Source of the DNA: an uncultured Pseudomonadota bacterium
GTDB lineage: Bacteria; Lernaellota; Lernaellaia; Lernaellales; Lernaellaceae
Assembly (NCBI GenBank): GCA_937967875.1
Contig: CALBTQ010000839.1
Location: forward strand, 1 to 11,854
DNA length: 11,854 nt
Reading direction: 5' to 3'
Part shown: piece after piece, positions 1-6,586 of the stretch
Position numbering within the stretch: position 1 is the stretch's first letter
Layout of the letters: every line of letters starts with the position of its first letter
Program-made: the position numbers and the translations under genes
Notes under the pieces: generated by a model
Databases searched by the model: none
What the model was told of the DNA's origin: nothing
What the model saw: only the letters and a program-made list of their open reading frames with translations

Positions 1-1
1 C

Positions 2-34
2 GACATGGGGGCCCTCTTGCCGGTGGGACGTTAG
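2..34 (+). other. Possible 3' tail of an upstream CDS
   Basis: The second reading frame is open from the window edge to a TAG at 32-34 and would encode the C-terminal residues DMGALLPVGR. This could be the end of an upstream gene, but ten codons are far too few to show coding character and no homology can be judged. It lies just before a promoter-like sequence for the next gene. Treat it as a placeholder only. Confidence 0.15.
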
Positions 35-44
35 CCGAGTTCGT

Positions 45-74
45 TGGACAACCAACTGATTCACCGGTTAGAAT
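45..74 (+). promoter_or_regulatory. Putative sigma70 promoter of the first gene
   Basis: TGGACA at 45-50 (5/6 match to TTGACA) and TAGAAT at 69-74 (5/6 match to TATAAT) are separated by 18 nt. Transcription would begin near 81, about 29 nt before the ATG at 110. That places an upstream in-frame ATG at 44 outside the transcript, which independently supports the start at 110. The -10 hexamer is identical to that of the operon promoter near 8000 in this window. This is prediction from sequence only. Confidence 0.45.
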
Positions 75-100
75 ATCCGCTCCATGGAATTGGGTATTTC

Positions 101-105
101 GGGAG
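101..105 (+). promoter_or_regulatory. Ribosome binding site deciding the start at 110
   Basis: GGGAG at 101-105 lies 4 nt before the ATG at 110. The alternative in-frame ATG at 44 has no Shine-Dalgarno sequence and would place 22 hydrophilic residues ahead of a clear signal peptide. Confidence 0.6.
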
Positions 106-109
106 ACGG

Positions 110-916
110 ATGAACCCAGCGCTTTTACTGCTTTGCTTCATCTTACTCGCATCGGCTTGCGCCTGCGCGCATAAGCCGACGCCGCTGGAATTGACCGTCA
201 CGGCCCAGGCCGGATCCGCCGGCTCGCTGATCGTCTCGGGTCGTTGCAACGCGCCGGACGGCACGCGGCTGCTGGTGCATGCGCGCGGCGGCTCGTCGCA
301 GGGAGCGCAGGTCGAACAGGCCGCGCCGGTCGAGGTGTGCGACGGCGCGTATCGTCTCGACCTGGGCTTGTACGAAACGCTGCCCTACGACCTCGATGTG
401 ATTTTATCTCCGCGCTTCAACGATCCCGGCGCGCTGCCGGCGATCGCCCCGGAGGTGAAGGATCCGGCGGTGCGGGTCACCACGCGGGAAAACAGTTGGG
501 AGGCGCAGGCGACGACCGCAGCGCGGCTGGGCTCGCCGGAGCAGGCCGACAAGCTGCTGGCCGAGCATCGACAGGCGCTGACCGAGGCTCGCCATGCGTT
601 GCGCCTGGCCGAGGAGCAACTGCGCGATCTGGAAAAAAAGAGCGACGCCAAACAGGCCGCGCGCTGGTTGCGGTTGTACCTCGAGCGCAAGCGCGGCACG
701 GAGCTGGACGGTCCGGGCGTCGATCCGCTCTTTCCCACGGCGCACGGGCTGCTGCGGCAATTGGACAAGGCGCTGCTCAAGCGCTACCACGCGGTATTGT
801 CTCAACTGACCGGCGCAAGCGACGAGCGCGAGAAAATGAGTTCTTCCTGGACCTCCGTCGAGCGGCTGAACGCGAAGCTCGACGCCGCGCTGGCCGTGCC
901 GCCGGCCGCCGAATAA
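110..916 (+). CDS. Exported, probably lipid-anchored protein of unknown function
   Basis: A 268-aa protein with no family I can name. Residues 1-20 form an export signal: a hydrophobic core (PALLLLCFILLASAC) followed by two cysteines, C17 and C19. LASAC is an imperfect lipobox with Ala at -3, so lipidation at C17 is likely but not certain; cleavage by signal peptidase I before H21 (ACA|H) is the alternative. Residues about 27-115 alternate short hydrophobic strands and turns and contain two cysteines (in GRCNAP and EVCDGAY), which suggests a small disulfide-stapled beta-sandwich. From about residue 127 to 200 the protein is strongly helical and charged (QADKLL, RHALRLAEEQLRDLEKK), coiled-coil-like, ending in further helix and an Ala/Pro-rich tail. 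The start is set by the SD at 101-105 and the signal peptide. It is transcribed from its own promoter and separated by 134 nt of AT-rich DNA from the next gene, so co-transcription is uncertain. Confidence 0.75.
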   Translation: MNPALLLLCFILLASACACAHKPTPLELTVTAQAGSAGSLIVSGRCNAPDGTRLLVHARGGSSQGAQVEQAAPVEVCDGAYRLDLGLYETLPYDLDVILSPRFNDPGALPAIAPEVKDPAVRVTTRENSWEAQATTAARLGSPEQADKLLAEHRQALTEARHALRLAEEQLRDLEKKSDAKQAARWLRLYLERKRGTELDGPGVDPLFPTAHGLLRQLDKALLKRYHAVLSQLTGASDEREKMSSSWTSVERLNAKLDAALAVPPAAE

Positions 917-1050
917 TAGAGTTATTTTAAAGCAATATCCAAACTTATATATACAAGACCGACCCTAAAATCATACCTATTAAATATCTCGATTTCCCTG
1001 AATTAGTATTCTAGGATGAGTCATCTATGAAAAGTACGGGGAGGTGCGCC
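917..1050. other. AT-rich intergenic spacer
   Basis: This spacer is strikingly AT-rich compared with the flanking genes. It opens with a weak AATAA/TTATT stem over the previous stop codon (912-926) followed by T residues, too weak to call a terminator. It holds several -10-like hexamers (TTAAAT at 980-985, TAGTAT at 1004-1009), but none has a convincing -35 partner at 16-18 nt. It is probably the promoter region of the lipoprotein gene and could be bound by a nucleoid or AT-specific regulator. An in-frame ATG at 1027 lies inside it but has no good ribosome site. Confidence 0.4.
1038..1044 (+). promoter_or_regulatory. Ribosome binding site deciding the start at 1051
   Basis: GGGGAGG at 1038-1044 lies 6 nt before the ATG at 1051. 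It favours this start over the in-frame ATG at 1027 and places the signal peptide at the very N-terminus. Confidence 0.7.
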
Positions 1051-3870
1051 ATGTCACGAATTTTTATGATCGGAGTTTTGATCGTTTTTCTGCTGACCGA
1101 CATCGGCTGTTCCGGCGGCGGGGGCGGCGGGGGCGACGATGACGACGACAACGACGACAACGACGACACCGGCGACAACGACACCGATGACGATACCGGC
1201 GACGACGACACCGACGACTCCGGGTCGATTCAAGGCTACATAACCGATTCCTTCGGCGCGCCGTTGGCCGATGTAGAGGCGACCGCGATCGACGCGAAAG
1301 CCTCGACGACCACCGGCGTCGACGGCGCCTTCACCCTCGCCGGTCTGACGCCCGACACCGAGGTGATCGTACGCTTCACCAAGACCGGCTATACGACCAA
1401 CAGCCAAACCGTCGCCATCCACGGCAACGTCGCCTCGACGGTGCGCGCGTCGTTGAAAAAACAAAGCGCGCCGGTGACCTTCGACGCGGGCGAAAATCTG
1501 GGCGTGTTCGTCGCGGGCAATCGCCTGGCGATTCCGGCGGACTCGCTGGTCAAGGCCAACGGCGACCCGGTGACCGGCGAGGCGACCCTGCGTTTAACGC
1601 CGCTGGACGTCACGACCGGCGAACTCGACGCGTTCCCGGGCAACTTCCGCACCGACCAGGAAGACGAGGTGCTGGAAACCTTCGGCCTGGCCGAGATCGT
1701 CCTGGAGCAGAACGGCCAAACGCTGAACCTGGCGCCGAGCGCGACGGCGACGGTCGAGCTTCGGCTGGCCGACGACACGACGCTGGAAGACGGCGACACG
1801 GTTTCGGCCTGGTTCTTCGACGAAGAGAAGGGCTATTGGGAAGAGGAAGGCTCGGGCACGGTGAGCGCGGCCTCCGACAATTCCGGCGACCTGTCGTGGA
1901 CCGCCGAGGTCGGCCACTTCTCGTTCTGGAACATCGACATGAACCGGCCCGTGTATTGCGCCACGGGCAAGGTGGTGGACAAGGACGGCGATCCCGTCGA
2001 CGGCGCGTTTATCAAAATGGAGGGCGTGAACTACCGCGGCGAAGCAATGGCCTGGTCCAATCTGGACGGCGATTTCTGCATCAACATGATGGGCGGATCC
2101 GGCGCCTTTTCGCACGTGACGATCACCAAAAAAGATTACACGACGATCGACGCGTACATTCAGTCCACCGACAATCTGGCTACCTGCCCCTCCGACGACT
2201 GCGAGGACCACGGCGAGTTCACCATGTACAAATCGTTCGGATTGAACGGTAAAATCGTGGACAACACCGGCGCGCCGATGGCCGGCATCGCCGTGTGGAG
2301 TTCGACCTCCGGCAACGCCACGGTCACCGACGCCGGCGGCGAGTTCTGCCTGAACGCCAAGGGCGGCGAAACCGCCGTCGTCTACGCCAAGCGCAACGAC
2401 TTCGAGTTCATCACCACCAGCAAAACCGTGGACGTGCCCGAGGAAGAAGAGCCCTGTTCGGGCGGCGGCGGCGACGACATCGGCACGTTGACCCTGGGCG
2501 ATCCGTACTGCTTCACCGGCCGGGTGCTGGAGCACGACGGCACGCCGATGACGAACATTGTCGTTGCGGTCGAGGGCCCCAGTTACAGCGACTACACGAC
2601 CACCGACGCGAGCGGCGAATTCTGTCTGGACGTCGCGCCCGGTTTGTCGACGACCTTCACCGTGCGGCATCCGGCGCATCCGTACCTGGTCGTGGAAAAG
2701 ACCTTCGTCGCGCCCGACGACGAAGCCTCGTGCGAGCACGGCGGCTGCGGCGGCACGGGCGACTTGCAGTTCCCGAATCTTTCGTGCGTCCACGGCTTCG
2801 TGCAGAACGCCGACGCTTCGCCCAACACCGACGTGCGCCAGATCTGGACGAGCGAAGGCAACCTCACGCTGACCGACGAGGGCGAGTTCTGCATCGATGC
2901 GACCGCCGACACCGAGATCACCGTCTTCGGCTACGGCTGCATCGGCGAAACGGTCACCACGCCGGCCACCGGCACGTGCGGCGACCCGGAAACCTGCGCC
3001 GAGGTCGTGCTCATCGTTCCCGGCGACGAACCGGCCGAGGTTCTGGTGCCTGCCGGATCGTTTTTCATGGGCTGCGAACCGGAGGACATCTATTGCCACC
3101 CTTGGTCCGAGCACCCGCGGCATGAAGTCCTGATCACCAACGATTACTACATCGACACTTTCGAGGTAACCAACGCTCAGTTCGCCCATTTCCTGAACAA
3201 CACGAATCCGACCAACGAATGCGAAACATACCCCTGCGTCTATTCGATGCATGCCTACGATAAACTCGGACTATACGAGGACGGAGGCGCCTGGTTGGTC
3301 GACGTCGGCTACGAGGATCGCCCGGTGATCGGGATAACCTGGTTCGGCGCCGTCGCCTATTGCGAAAACCTGGGCAAGCGCCTGCCCACCGAAGCCGAAT
3401 GGGAAAAAGCGGCCAAAGGCGCCGACGAACATTACATCTATCCTTGGGGAGAAACGCTCTCCGACAACGCGCTCAATTATTGGCAAAGCGGCGATCCCTA
3501 CGAAACCGGTACACATCCCTGGACGACGCCGGTCGGATACTACGACGGCACGAATCAAGGCGGCGTCTACCAGACGATGGACGGGCGCAGCCCCTACGGC
3601 GCGCACGACATGGCCGGAAATTTGTTTGAATGGTGCTCCGACTGGTGGAACGACCACTACTATGAAAACGAGCCGGTCGGCGGCTGGGTCGATCCGCTGG
3701 GACCCGAGACCGGCGAGTGTCGCATCCTGCGTGGCGGGTCCTGGGCAACGACGACCTTCTCCGACAATCGCACCTCGTTCCGTTGGGGTCTCGGACCCCA
3801 AATAAATATCTCGCCCACCTGGGCAGATCTCTGCGGACTCGGCTTCCGTTGCGTGCACGAAGCCGAATAG
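1051..3870 (+). CDS. Multi-domain surface lipoprotein with Cys-bearing beta repeats and a C-terminal FGE/SUMF1-like domain
   Basis: A 939-aa protein. Residues 1-20 form a lipoprotein-type signal ending at C20 (LLTDIGC, an atypical lipobox with Asp at -3). Residues 22-57 are a Gly then Asp/Asn/Thr-rich stalk. Residues 58-138 form a carboxypeptidase-regulatory-like beta domain (GSIQGYITDSFGAPL). Residues about 140-297 resemble the FAM171-type domain that often follows it in bacterial surface proteins (AIPADSL, then HFSFWNID). Four related beta repeats follow from about 301 to 650, each with a GEFC or GDFC strand (C343, C433, C525, C614). Residues about 664-937 match the FGE-sulfatase/SUMF1 fold (VPAGSFFMGC, RLPTEAEWEKAA, GNLFEW, LRGGSW, GFRC). 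The two copper-binding catalytic cysteines of FGE align with T900 and D905, so formylglycine synthesis is not expected; a C-type-lectin-like binding role is more likely. It is convergent with arcC, 27 nt away, with no evident terminator between. The ligand is unknown. Confidence 0.85.
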   Translation: MSRIFMIGVLIVFLLTDIGCSGGGGGGGDDDDDNDDNDDTGDNDTDDDTGDDDTDDSGSIQGYITDSFGAPLADVEATAIDAKASTTTGVDGAFTLAGLTPDTEVIVRFTKTGYTTNSQTVAIHGNVASTVRASLKKQSAPVTFDAGENLGVFVAGNRLAIPADSLVKANGDPVTGEATLRLTPLDVTTGELDAFPGNFRTDQEDEVLETFGLAEIVLEQNGQTLNLAPSATATVELRLADDTTLEDGDTVSAWFFDEEKGYWEEEGSGTVSAASDNSGDLSWTAEVGHFSFWNIDMNRPVYCATGKVVDKDGDPVDGAFIKMEGVNYRGEAMAWSNLDGDFCINMMGGSGAFSHVTITKKDYTTIDAYIQSTDNLATCPSDDCEDHGEFTMYKSFGLNGKIVDNTGAPMAGIAVWSSTSGNATVTDAGGEFCLNAKGGETAVVYAKRNDFEFITTSKTVDVPEEEEPCSGGGGDDIGTLTLGDPYCFTGRVLEHDGTPMTNIVVAVEGPSYSDYTTTDASGEFCLDVAPGLSTTFTVRHPAHPYLVVEKTFVAPDDEASCEHGGCGGTGDLQFPNLSCVHGFVQNADASPNTDVRQIWTSEGNLTLTDEGEFCIDATADTEITVFGYGCIGETVTTPATGTCGDPETCAEVVLIVPGDEPAEVLVPAGSFFMGCEPEDIYCHPWSEHPRHEVLITNDYYIDTFEVTNAQFAHFLNNTNPTNECETYPCVYSMHAYDKLGLYEDGGAWLVDVGYEDRPVIGITWFGAVAYCENLGKRLPTEAEWEKAAKGADEHYIYPWGETLSDNALNYWQSGDPYETGTHPWTTPVGYYDGTNQGGVYQTMDGRSPYGAHDMAGNLFEWCSDWWNDHYYENEPVGGWVDPLGPETGECRILRGGSWATTTFSDNRTSFRWGLGPQINISPTWADLCGLGFRCVHEAE
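1114..1221 (+). repeat. Low-complexity Gly/Asp/Asn/Thr codon repeat
   Basis: An irregular GGC/GAC/AAC/ACC codon repeat encodes the flexible acidic stalk after the lipid-anchored cysteine, including blocks such as DDTGDNDTDDDTGDDDTDD. It resembles stalks that lift surface domains away from the membrane. Its repetitive nature makes it prone to length variation between strains and to assembly error. Confidence 0.75.
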
Positions 3871-3897
3871 AAAGGCGCGAACACGTAGAAGAAAACG

Positions 3898-4857
3898 TTA
3901 ACTGGCGATGGTCGTGCCGCCCTTGCCGTCGAGCGCGTCGTCGAGGTGGTCGGCGCTGGTGATGATCGCCCGCCGGCCGCCGCGCTGCACGAACTGAATC
4001 GCCGCCTCGACCTTCGGCCCGATCGATCCCGGCGGGAAATGCCCCTCGGCGAGGTGATCGGTGATCTGCGAGAGCGTCACCTTCTCCAGCGGCCGCTGGT
4101 TGGGCTTGCCGAAATTGACGAACACCTGCGGCTGTTCCATCAGGATGATCAGCGTGTCGGCGCGGATTTCCGCCGCCAGCATCGAGCTGGTCAGGTCCTT
4201 GTCGATCACCGCTTCCACGCCCTCGTAGCGCCCGTTTTCGTCGACCTTGATCGGCACGCCGCCCCCGCCGCCGGCGATGACGATGTTGCCCTCCTGCGCG
4301 CTGTGGCGGATCATGTGCCGTTGCACGATCTTCAGCGGGCGCGGGCTGGGCACCAGGCGCCGGAAGCCGCGGTCGCCGTCCTGCTTCATTTCCCAGTTGT
4401 AGTCGCGGCGCAGTTCCTCGGCCTGCTCGGGCTGATAGTACATGCCGATCGGCTTGGACGGGCGCGCAAAGGCCGGATCGTTCGGATCGACCAGCACCTG
4501 CGTGATGACCGTCACCACGTAACGATTCAACTGCTCCTGGCGCAGCCGATTGAGGAACGCCTGCTGCAGCAGGTAGCCCATCGAGCCTTCGGTTTCGGCG
4601 ACGAGCAGATCCAGCGGCATGCGCGGCAGGAACTTCAACGAGCATTCGTTGCGCAGCAGTTGGTTGCCGACCTGCGGACCGTTGCCGTGCGTGACGACCA
4701 GATTGAAATCGCGTTTGACCAGCGTGATGAGCCGGGTGACGATCCACTCGGCGTTTTTCTCCTGCGTTTCGATGTCCGGCGAATCGCCGGCGCGCACCAA
4801 CGCGTTGCCGCCCAGGGCCACCAACACCATCTCGCGATCGCTGCGATAAATGTCCAT
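3898..4857 (-). CDS. arcC: Carbamate kinase
   Basis: A 319-aa cytoplasmic enzyme of the amino-acid-kinase fold that interconverts carbamoyl phosphate + ADP with ATP, CO2 and ammonia. Its usual role is ATP recovery in arginine-deiminase, agmatine or purine/ureide breakdown. Hallmarks are VALGGNAL (residues 13-20), THGNGPQVG (56-64), the GSMGYLLQQAF segment (91-101), IAGGGGGVPI (194-203), IDKDLTSSMLA (218-228), VNFGKPNQ (247-254), SIGPKVEAAI (278-287) and a C-terminal ITSADHLDDALDGKGGT. Length and motif order are normal, so it should be active. The start at 4857 is fixed by the SD AAGGAG 7 nt upstream; an in-frame ATG at 4968 would only add sequence lying inside the neighbouring gene. It is last in a four-gene operon, 11 nt after the metalloprotease stop, and its SD overlaps that stop codon. 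No arginine deiminase, carbamoyltransferase or ureide gene is in the window, so the source of carbamoyl phosphate is unknown. Confidence 0.93.
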   Translation of the reverse strand: MDIYRSDREMVLVALGGNALVRAGDSPDIETQEKNAEWIVTRLITLVKRDFNLVVTHGNGPQVGNQLLRNECSLKFLPRMPLDLLVAETEGSMGYLLQQAFLNRLRQEQLNRYVVTVITQVLVDPNDPAFARPSKPIGMYYQPEQAEELRRDYNWEMKQDGDRGFRRLVPSPRPLKIVQRHMIRHSAQEGNIVIAGGGGGVPIKVDENGRYEGVEAVIDKDLTSSMLAAEIRADTLIILMEQPQVFVNFGKPNQRPLEKVTLSQITDHLAEGHFPPGSIGPKVEAAIQFVQRGGRRAIITSADHLDDALDGKGGTTIAS

Positions 4858-4864
4858 CGCCGAA

Positions 4865-4870
4865 CTCCTT
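4865..4870 (-). promoter_or_regulatory. Ribosome binding site of carbamate kinase
   Basis: AAGGAG (CTCCTT on the + strand) lies 7 nt before the ATG at 4857 and overlaps the TAA of the upstream protease gene at 4869-4871. This fixes the kinase start and suggests translational coupling. Confidence 0.8.
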
Positions 4871-6011
4871 ATCTCGTCGCTTTTTTCCGAAGCAGCAGGA
4901 AAGCCGTCGCCAACGTCAGCAGCAGCCAGGCAAGCGCCGCGTCGCCGCCCTCGCCGCCGACCGCGCACCCGCAGCCGTCGTCGTCATCGTCGTCGTCGCC
5001 GGAATTTTCGTCATCGTCGGTCAGTTCGCCCTCGTCGCCGGGCGCGACCTGCTCGATCAACAGATCGTACGCCTCGGGCTGCACCGCATGATCGTCGAAC
5101 TCGCCGGTCACGCGTAGATAGACGATGCGCTCGTCGCCCGCTTCGCCCAGCGCTTGCGCGCAATCGCCGTCGCAACGTTCGGCGCCCAACCGATTGCCGT
5201 TCTCGTCATACAGCTCCAGCCGCTTGAAGCGGTCGGGGTTGTCGTCGGCGATCGTCGTTTTCACGCGCATGCCCGCCGCCAGCGTGAACTGCCACCAATC
5301 GTCGTCGTACAGGCGCAGGCCGGTCAGGTCGAAGCGATCGTCGAGCACGCGAGCCAGTTGCGCGGTGTCGTTTTGCTCCTCGGCGTCGTCGGCCGGCGGC
5401 ATACCGTCGCAGAAGCGTTTCGCGGCCGCGCGGATGTCGTCCTCGTCCAGGTCGTCGGCGGCGATCTGCGGCTTGTAGTACGCGTACATCGTCGCCGCCG
5501 AATTGCTGGAATGATCAAGACCCCAAAAATGGCCGACCTCGTGGGTCAGCGTTTCGCGCAGGCTGAACGAGCTGCCCGCGCCGTCGACCGTCCAGGAGAA
5601 ATTGACCGCGTTGATCGCGATGTCGCAGTCGACGAACGTGCCGGTCTGGTCGTACCAGCAACTGGTCACCGCCAGCGCCTGCGCGCCGTAGGGCCAGTAG
5701 TCGGTTTCGAAAAAGACGATGTTGCGCCCGTCGTTGGCCGCGCGCTGCCCCTTGTCGAGGCGCCCGTTGTACTTGAAGCCCAGCGGTTTGCAGAAGGTCT
5801 GATGATCGTGCGCCCAGCGATCGAAGGAGGCCCGGATCTCCGCGAGGATCGCCTCCTCGTCGCCGTCCACGCCCAGCGGCTCCCAAATGTAATAAGCGAC
5901 CGGCAGACTCGGCCACGCGCATTCCACCCCACCGCAATCGGTGAAGGCGAAAGCGCCGGCGTTCGTCGCGGCGGCCAGCACCAGGACGAGCGCCGCGCCC
6001 AGGCGGATCAT
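4869..6011 (-). CDS. Matrixin-like zinc metalloprotease with PPC domain and C-terminal membrane anchor
   Basis: A 380-aa exported protease. Residues 1-19 are a signal peptide (MIRLGAALVLVLAAATNAGA). The catalytic domain spans about 20-200 and carries the full metzincin zinc motif HEVGHFWGLDH at 157-167 with the Met-turn methionine at M175 (SAATMY), so it should be active. Several cysteines (in TDCGGVEC, TFCKP, TSCWY, VDCDI) suggest disulfides in a cell-envelope location. Residues about 205-325 resemble a bacterial pre-peptidase C-terminal (PPC) beta domain (EEQNDTA, DDDWWQFTLAAG, YLRVTG, YDLLIEQV). A Glu/Asp-rich linker leads to a tail of about 35 residues: GCGCAVGG, a hydrophobic helix, then RKKATR. 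This matches the organisation of MYXO-CTERM sorting signals. The start at 6011 overlaps the upstream stop (ATGA) and has no good SD, implying coupled translation. Its substrate is unknown. Confidence 0.9.
   Translation of the reverse strand: MIRLGAALVLVLAAATNAGAFAFTDCGGVECAWPSLPVAYYIWEPLGVDGDEEAILAEIRASFDRWAHDHQTFCKPLGFKYNGRLDKGQRAANDGRNIVFFETDYWPYGAQALAVTSCWYDQTGTFVDCDIAINAVNFSWTVDGAGSSFSLRETLTHEVGHFWGLDHSSNSAATMYAYYKPQIAADDLDEDDIRAAAKRFCDGMPPADDAEEQNDTAQLARVLDDRFDLTGLRLYDDDWWQFTLAAGMRVKTTIADDNPDRFKRLELYDENGNRLGAERCDGDCAQALGEAGDERIVYLRVTGEFDDHAVQPEAYDLLIEQVAPGDEGELTDDDENSGDDDDDDDGCGCAVGGEGGDAALAWLLLTLATAFLLLRKKATR
4975..5030 (-). repeat. Acidic low-complexity linker of the metalloprotease
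   Basis: A run of GAC/GAT/GAA codons encodes the Glu/Asp-rich stalk just before the GCGC membrane-anchor tail. It mirrors, at the opposite end of the protein, the Asp-rich stalk behind the lipid anchor of the 939-aa lipoprotein. Confidence 0.7.
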
Positions 6012-6586
6012 TGGGCTTGTAATGAGGCGACTCCGGCTTTGATTTGGGCGATGAACTCGTTCCATTCCAATCCCCAGCCCCTTCCGGCGCGCAGGCAATC
6101 GTCGCCGGGCATGTCGCAATCGGCGAAATGCTGCGGGCCGTTGTCCATGTGCGGGATCGCGTACTGTTTCTCGCCCTTTTTCATGCGCAGAAACAGGCCC
6201 TGGCCCAGGCCCAGCGGCTGCCAGGCGGCGACTTTGGCTTGCGGATTTTCATCCTTGGTCAGAAAGGCGACCATCTCATCGTTTTCGCGCAACTGCAACG
6301 TGGGCGAGCCCGGCGCGATCATCGTGAACGCGCCGACCTTGCCGCCGGGCAGGCGCATGGTGAGTTGCGTTTCGCGTTTGCCTTTGAAGGTCGTCAGGAT
6401 CCGACACCGGGCCAGCGTGAAGGCCTGGCCCTCGATGACTTCGGTCTGCAGCGAGGTCACCTTGATCTGCACTATGCGCTCGGCCTGCTGAATCAGGCCC
6501 TGAAACGGCAGTTGCTGCACGGTGACCGCCTGCGCCGTCAGGGCCAGGCCGAGCAACGCCGCGAGCAACCAGGCCGTTTTTCGCAT
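6008..6586 (-). CDS. Small exported protein paired with the matrixin protease
   Basis: A 192-aa protein with a clear signal peptide (residues 1-20, RKTAWLLAALLGLALTAQA, cleaved at AQA|VTVQ). The mature part is predominantly beta-stranded: QQAERIVQIKVTSLQTEV, then RCRILTTFKG, LTMRLPGGKVGAFTMIAPG, DEMVAFLT and LGLGQGLFLRM. From memory, proteins with this pattern (a sensor-like first strand, LKG, then VRVPGG, then 'GxEVVxFL', then 'GLxQGKF') commonly sit directly upstream of matrixin genes in deltaproteobacteria; their function is not established. Two cysteines (DCDMPGDDC) near residues 156-163 may form a disulfide. The ATG at 6586 shares its A with the upstream stop (TGATG) and has an AAAGGA SD 8 nt away (6595-6600); a TTG at 6589 is a possible alternative. 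The stop overlaps the protease start by 4 nt. Such tight pairing suggests a protease partner such as an inhibitor, chaperone or co-display factor, but this is inference. Confidence 0.8.
   Translation of the reverse strand: MRKTAWLLAALLGLALTAQAVTVQQLPFQGLIQQAERIVQIKVTSLQTEVIEGQAFTLARCRILTTFKGKRETQLTMRLPGGKVGAFTMIAPGSPTLQLRENDEMVAFLTKDENPQAKVAAWQPLGLGQGLFLRMKKGEKQYAIPHMDNGPQHFADCDMPGDDCLRAGRGWGLEWNEFIAQIKAGVASLQAQ

Noticed and set aside
1114..1221. CRISPR-like or tandem-repeat array
   Set aside because: The repetition is an in-frame Asp/Asn/Thr codon run inside a signal-peptide protein, with no conserved repeat/spacer alternation.
1594..3252. 552-codon antisense frame inside the large lipoprotein gene
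   Set aside because: It is a shadow of a gene with strong family signatures on the other strand; its own composition is Val/Ala/Arg/His-rich with no motif.
3040..3870. Diversity-generating retroelement target, because the domain has an FGE/C-type-lectin-like fold
   Set aside because: No reverse transcriptase, template repeat or variable/template repeat pair is visible in the window.
3871..3897. Terminator between the convergent lipoprotein and arcC genes
   Set aside because: The 27-nt gap has no inverted repeat or T-tract; termination may be Rho-dependent or lie within the opposite gene.
3473..4747. 424-codon minus-strand frame spanning the lipoprotein 3' end and arcC
   Set aside because: It crosses the convergent gene boundary in a different frame from arcC and is Arg-rich; arcC itself has full motif support.
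3946..5091. 381-codon plus-strand frame over arcC and the protease
   Set aside because: It is a shadow frame opposite two well-supported genes; its end is translated low-complexity acidic-linker DNA.
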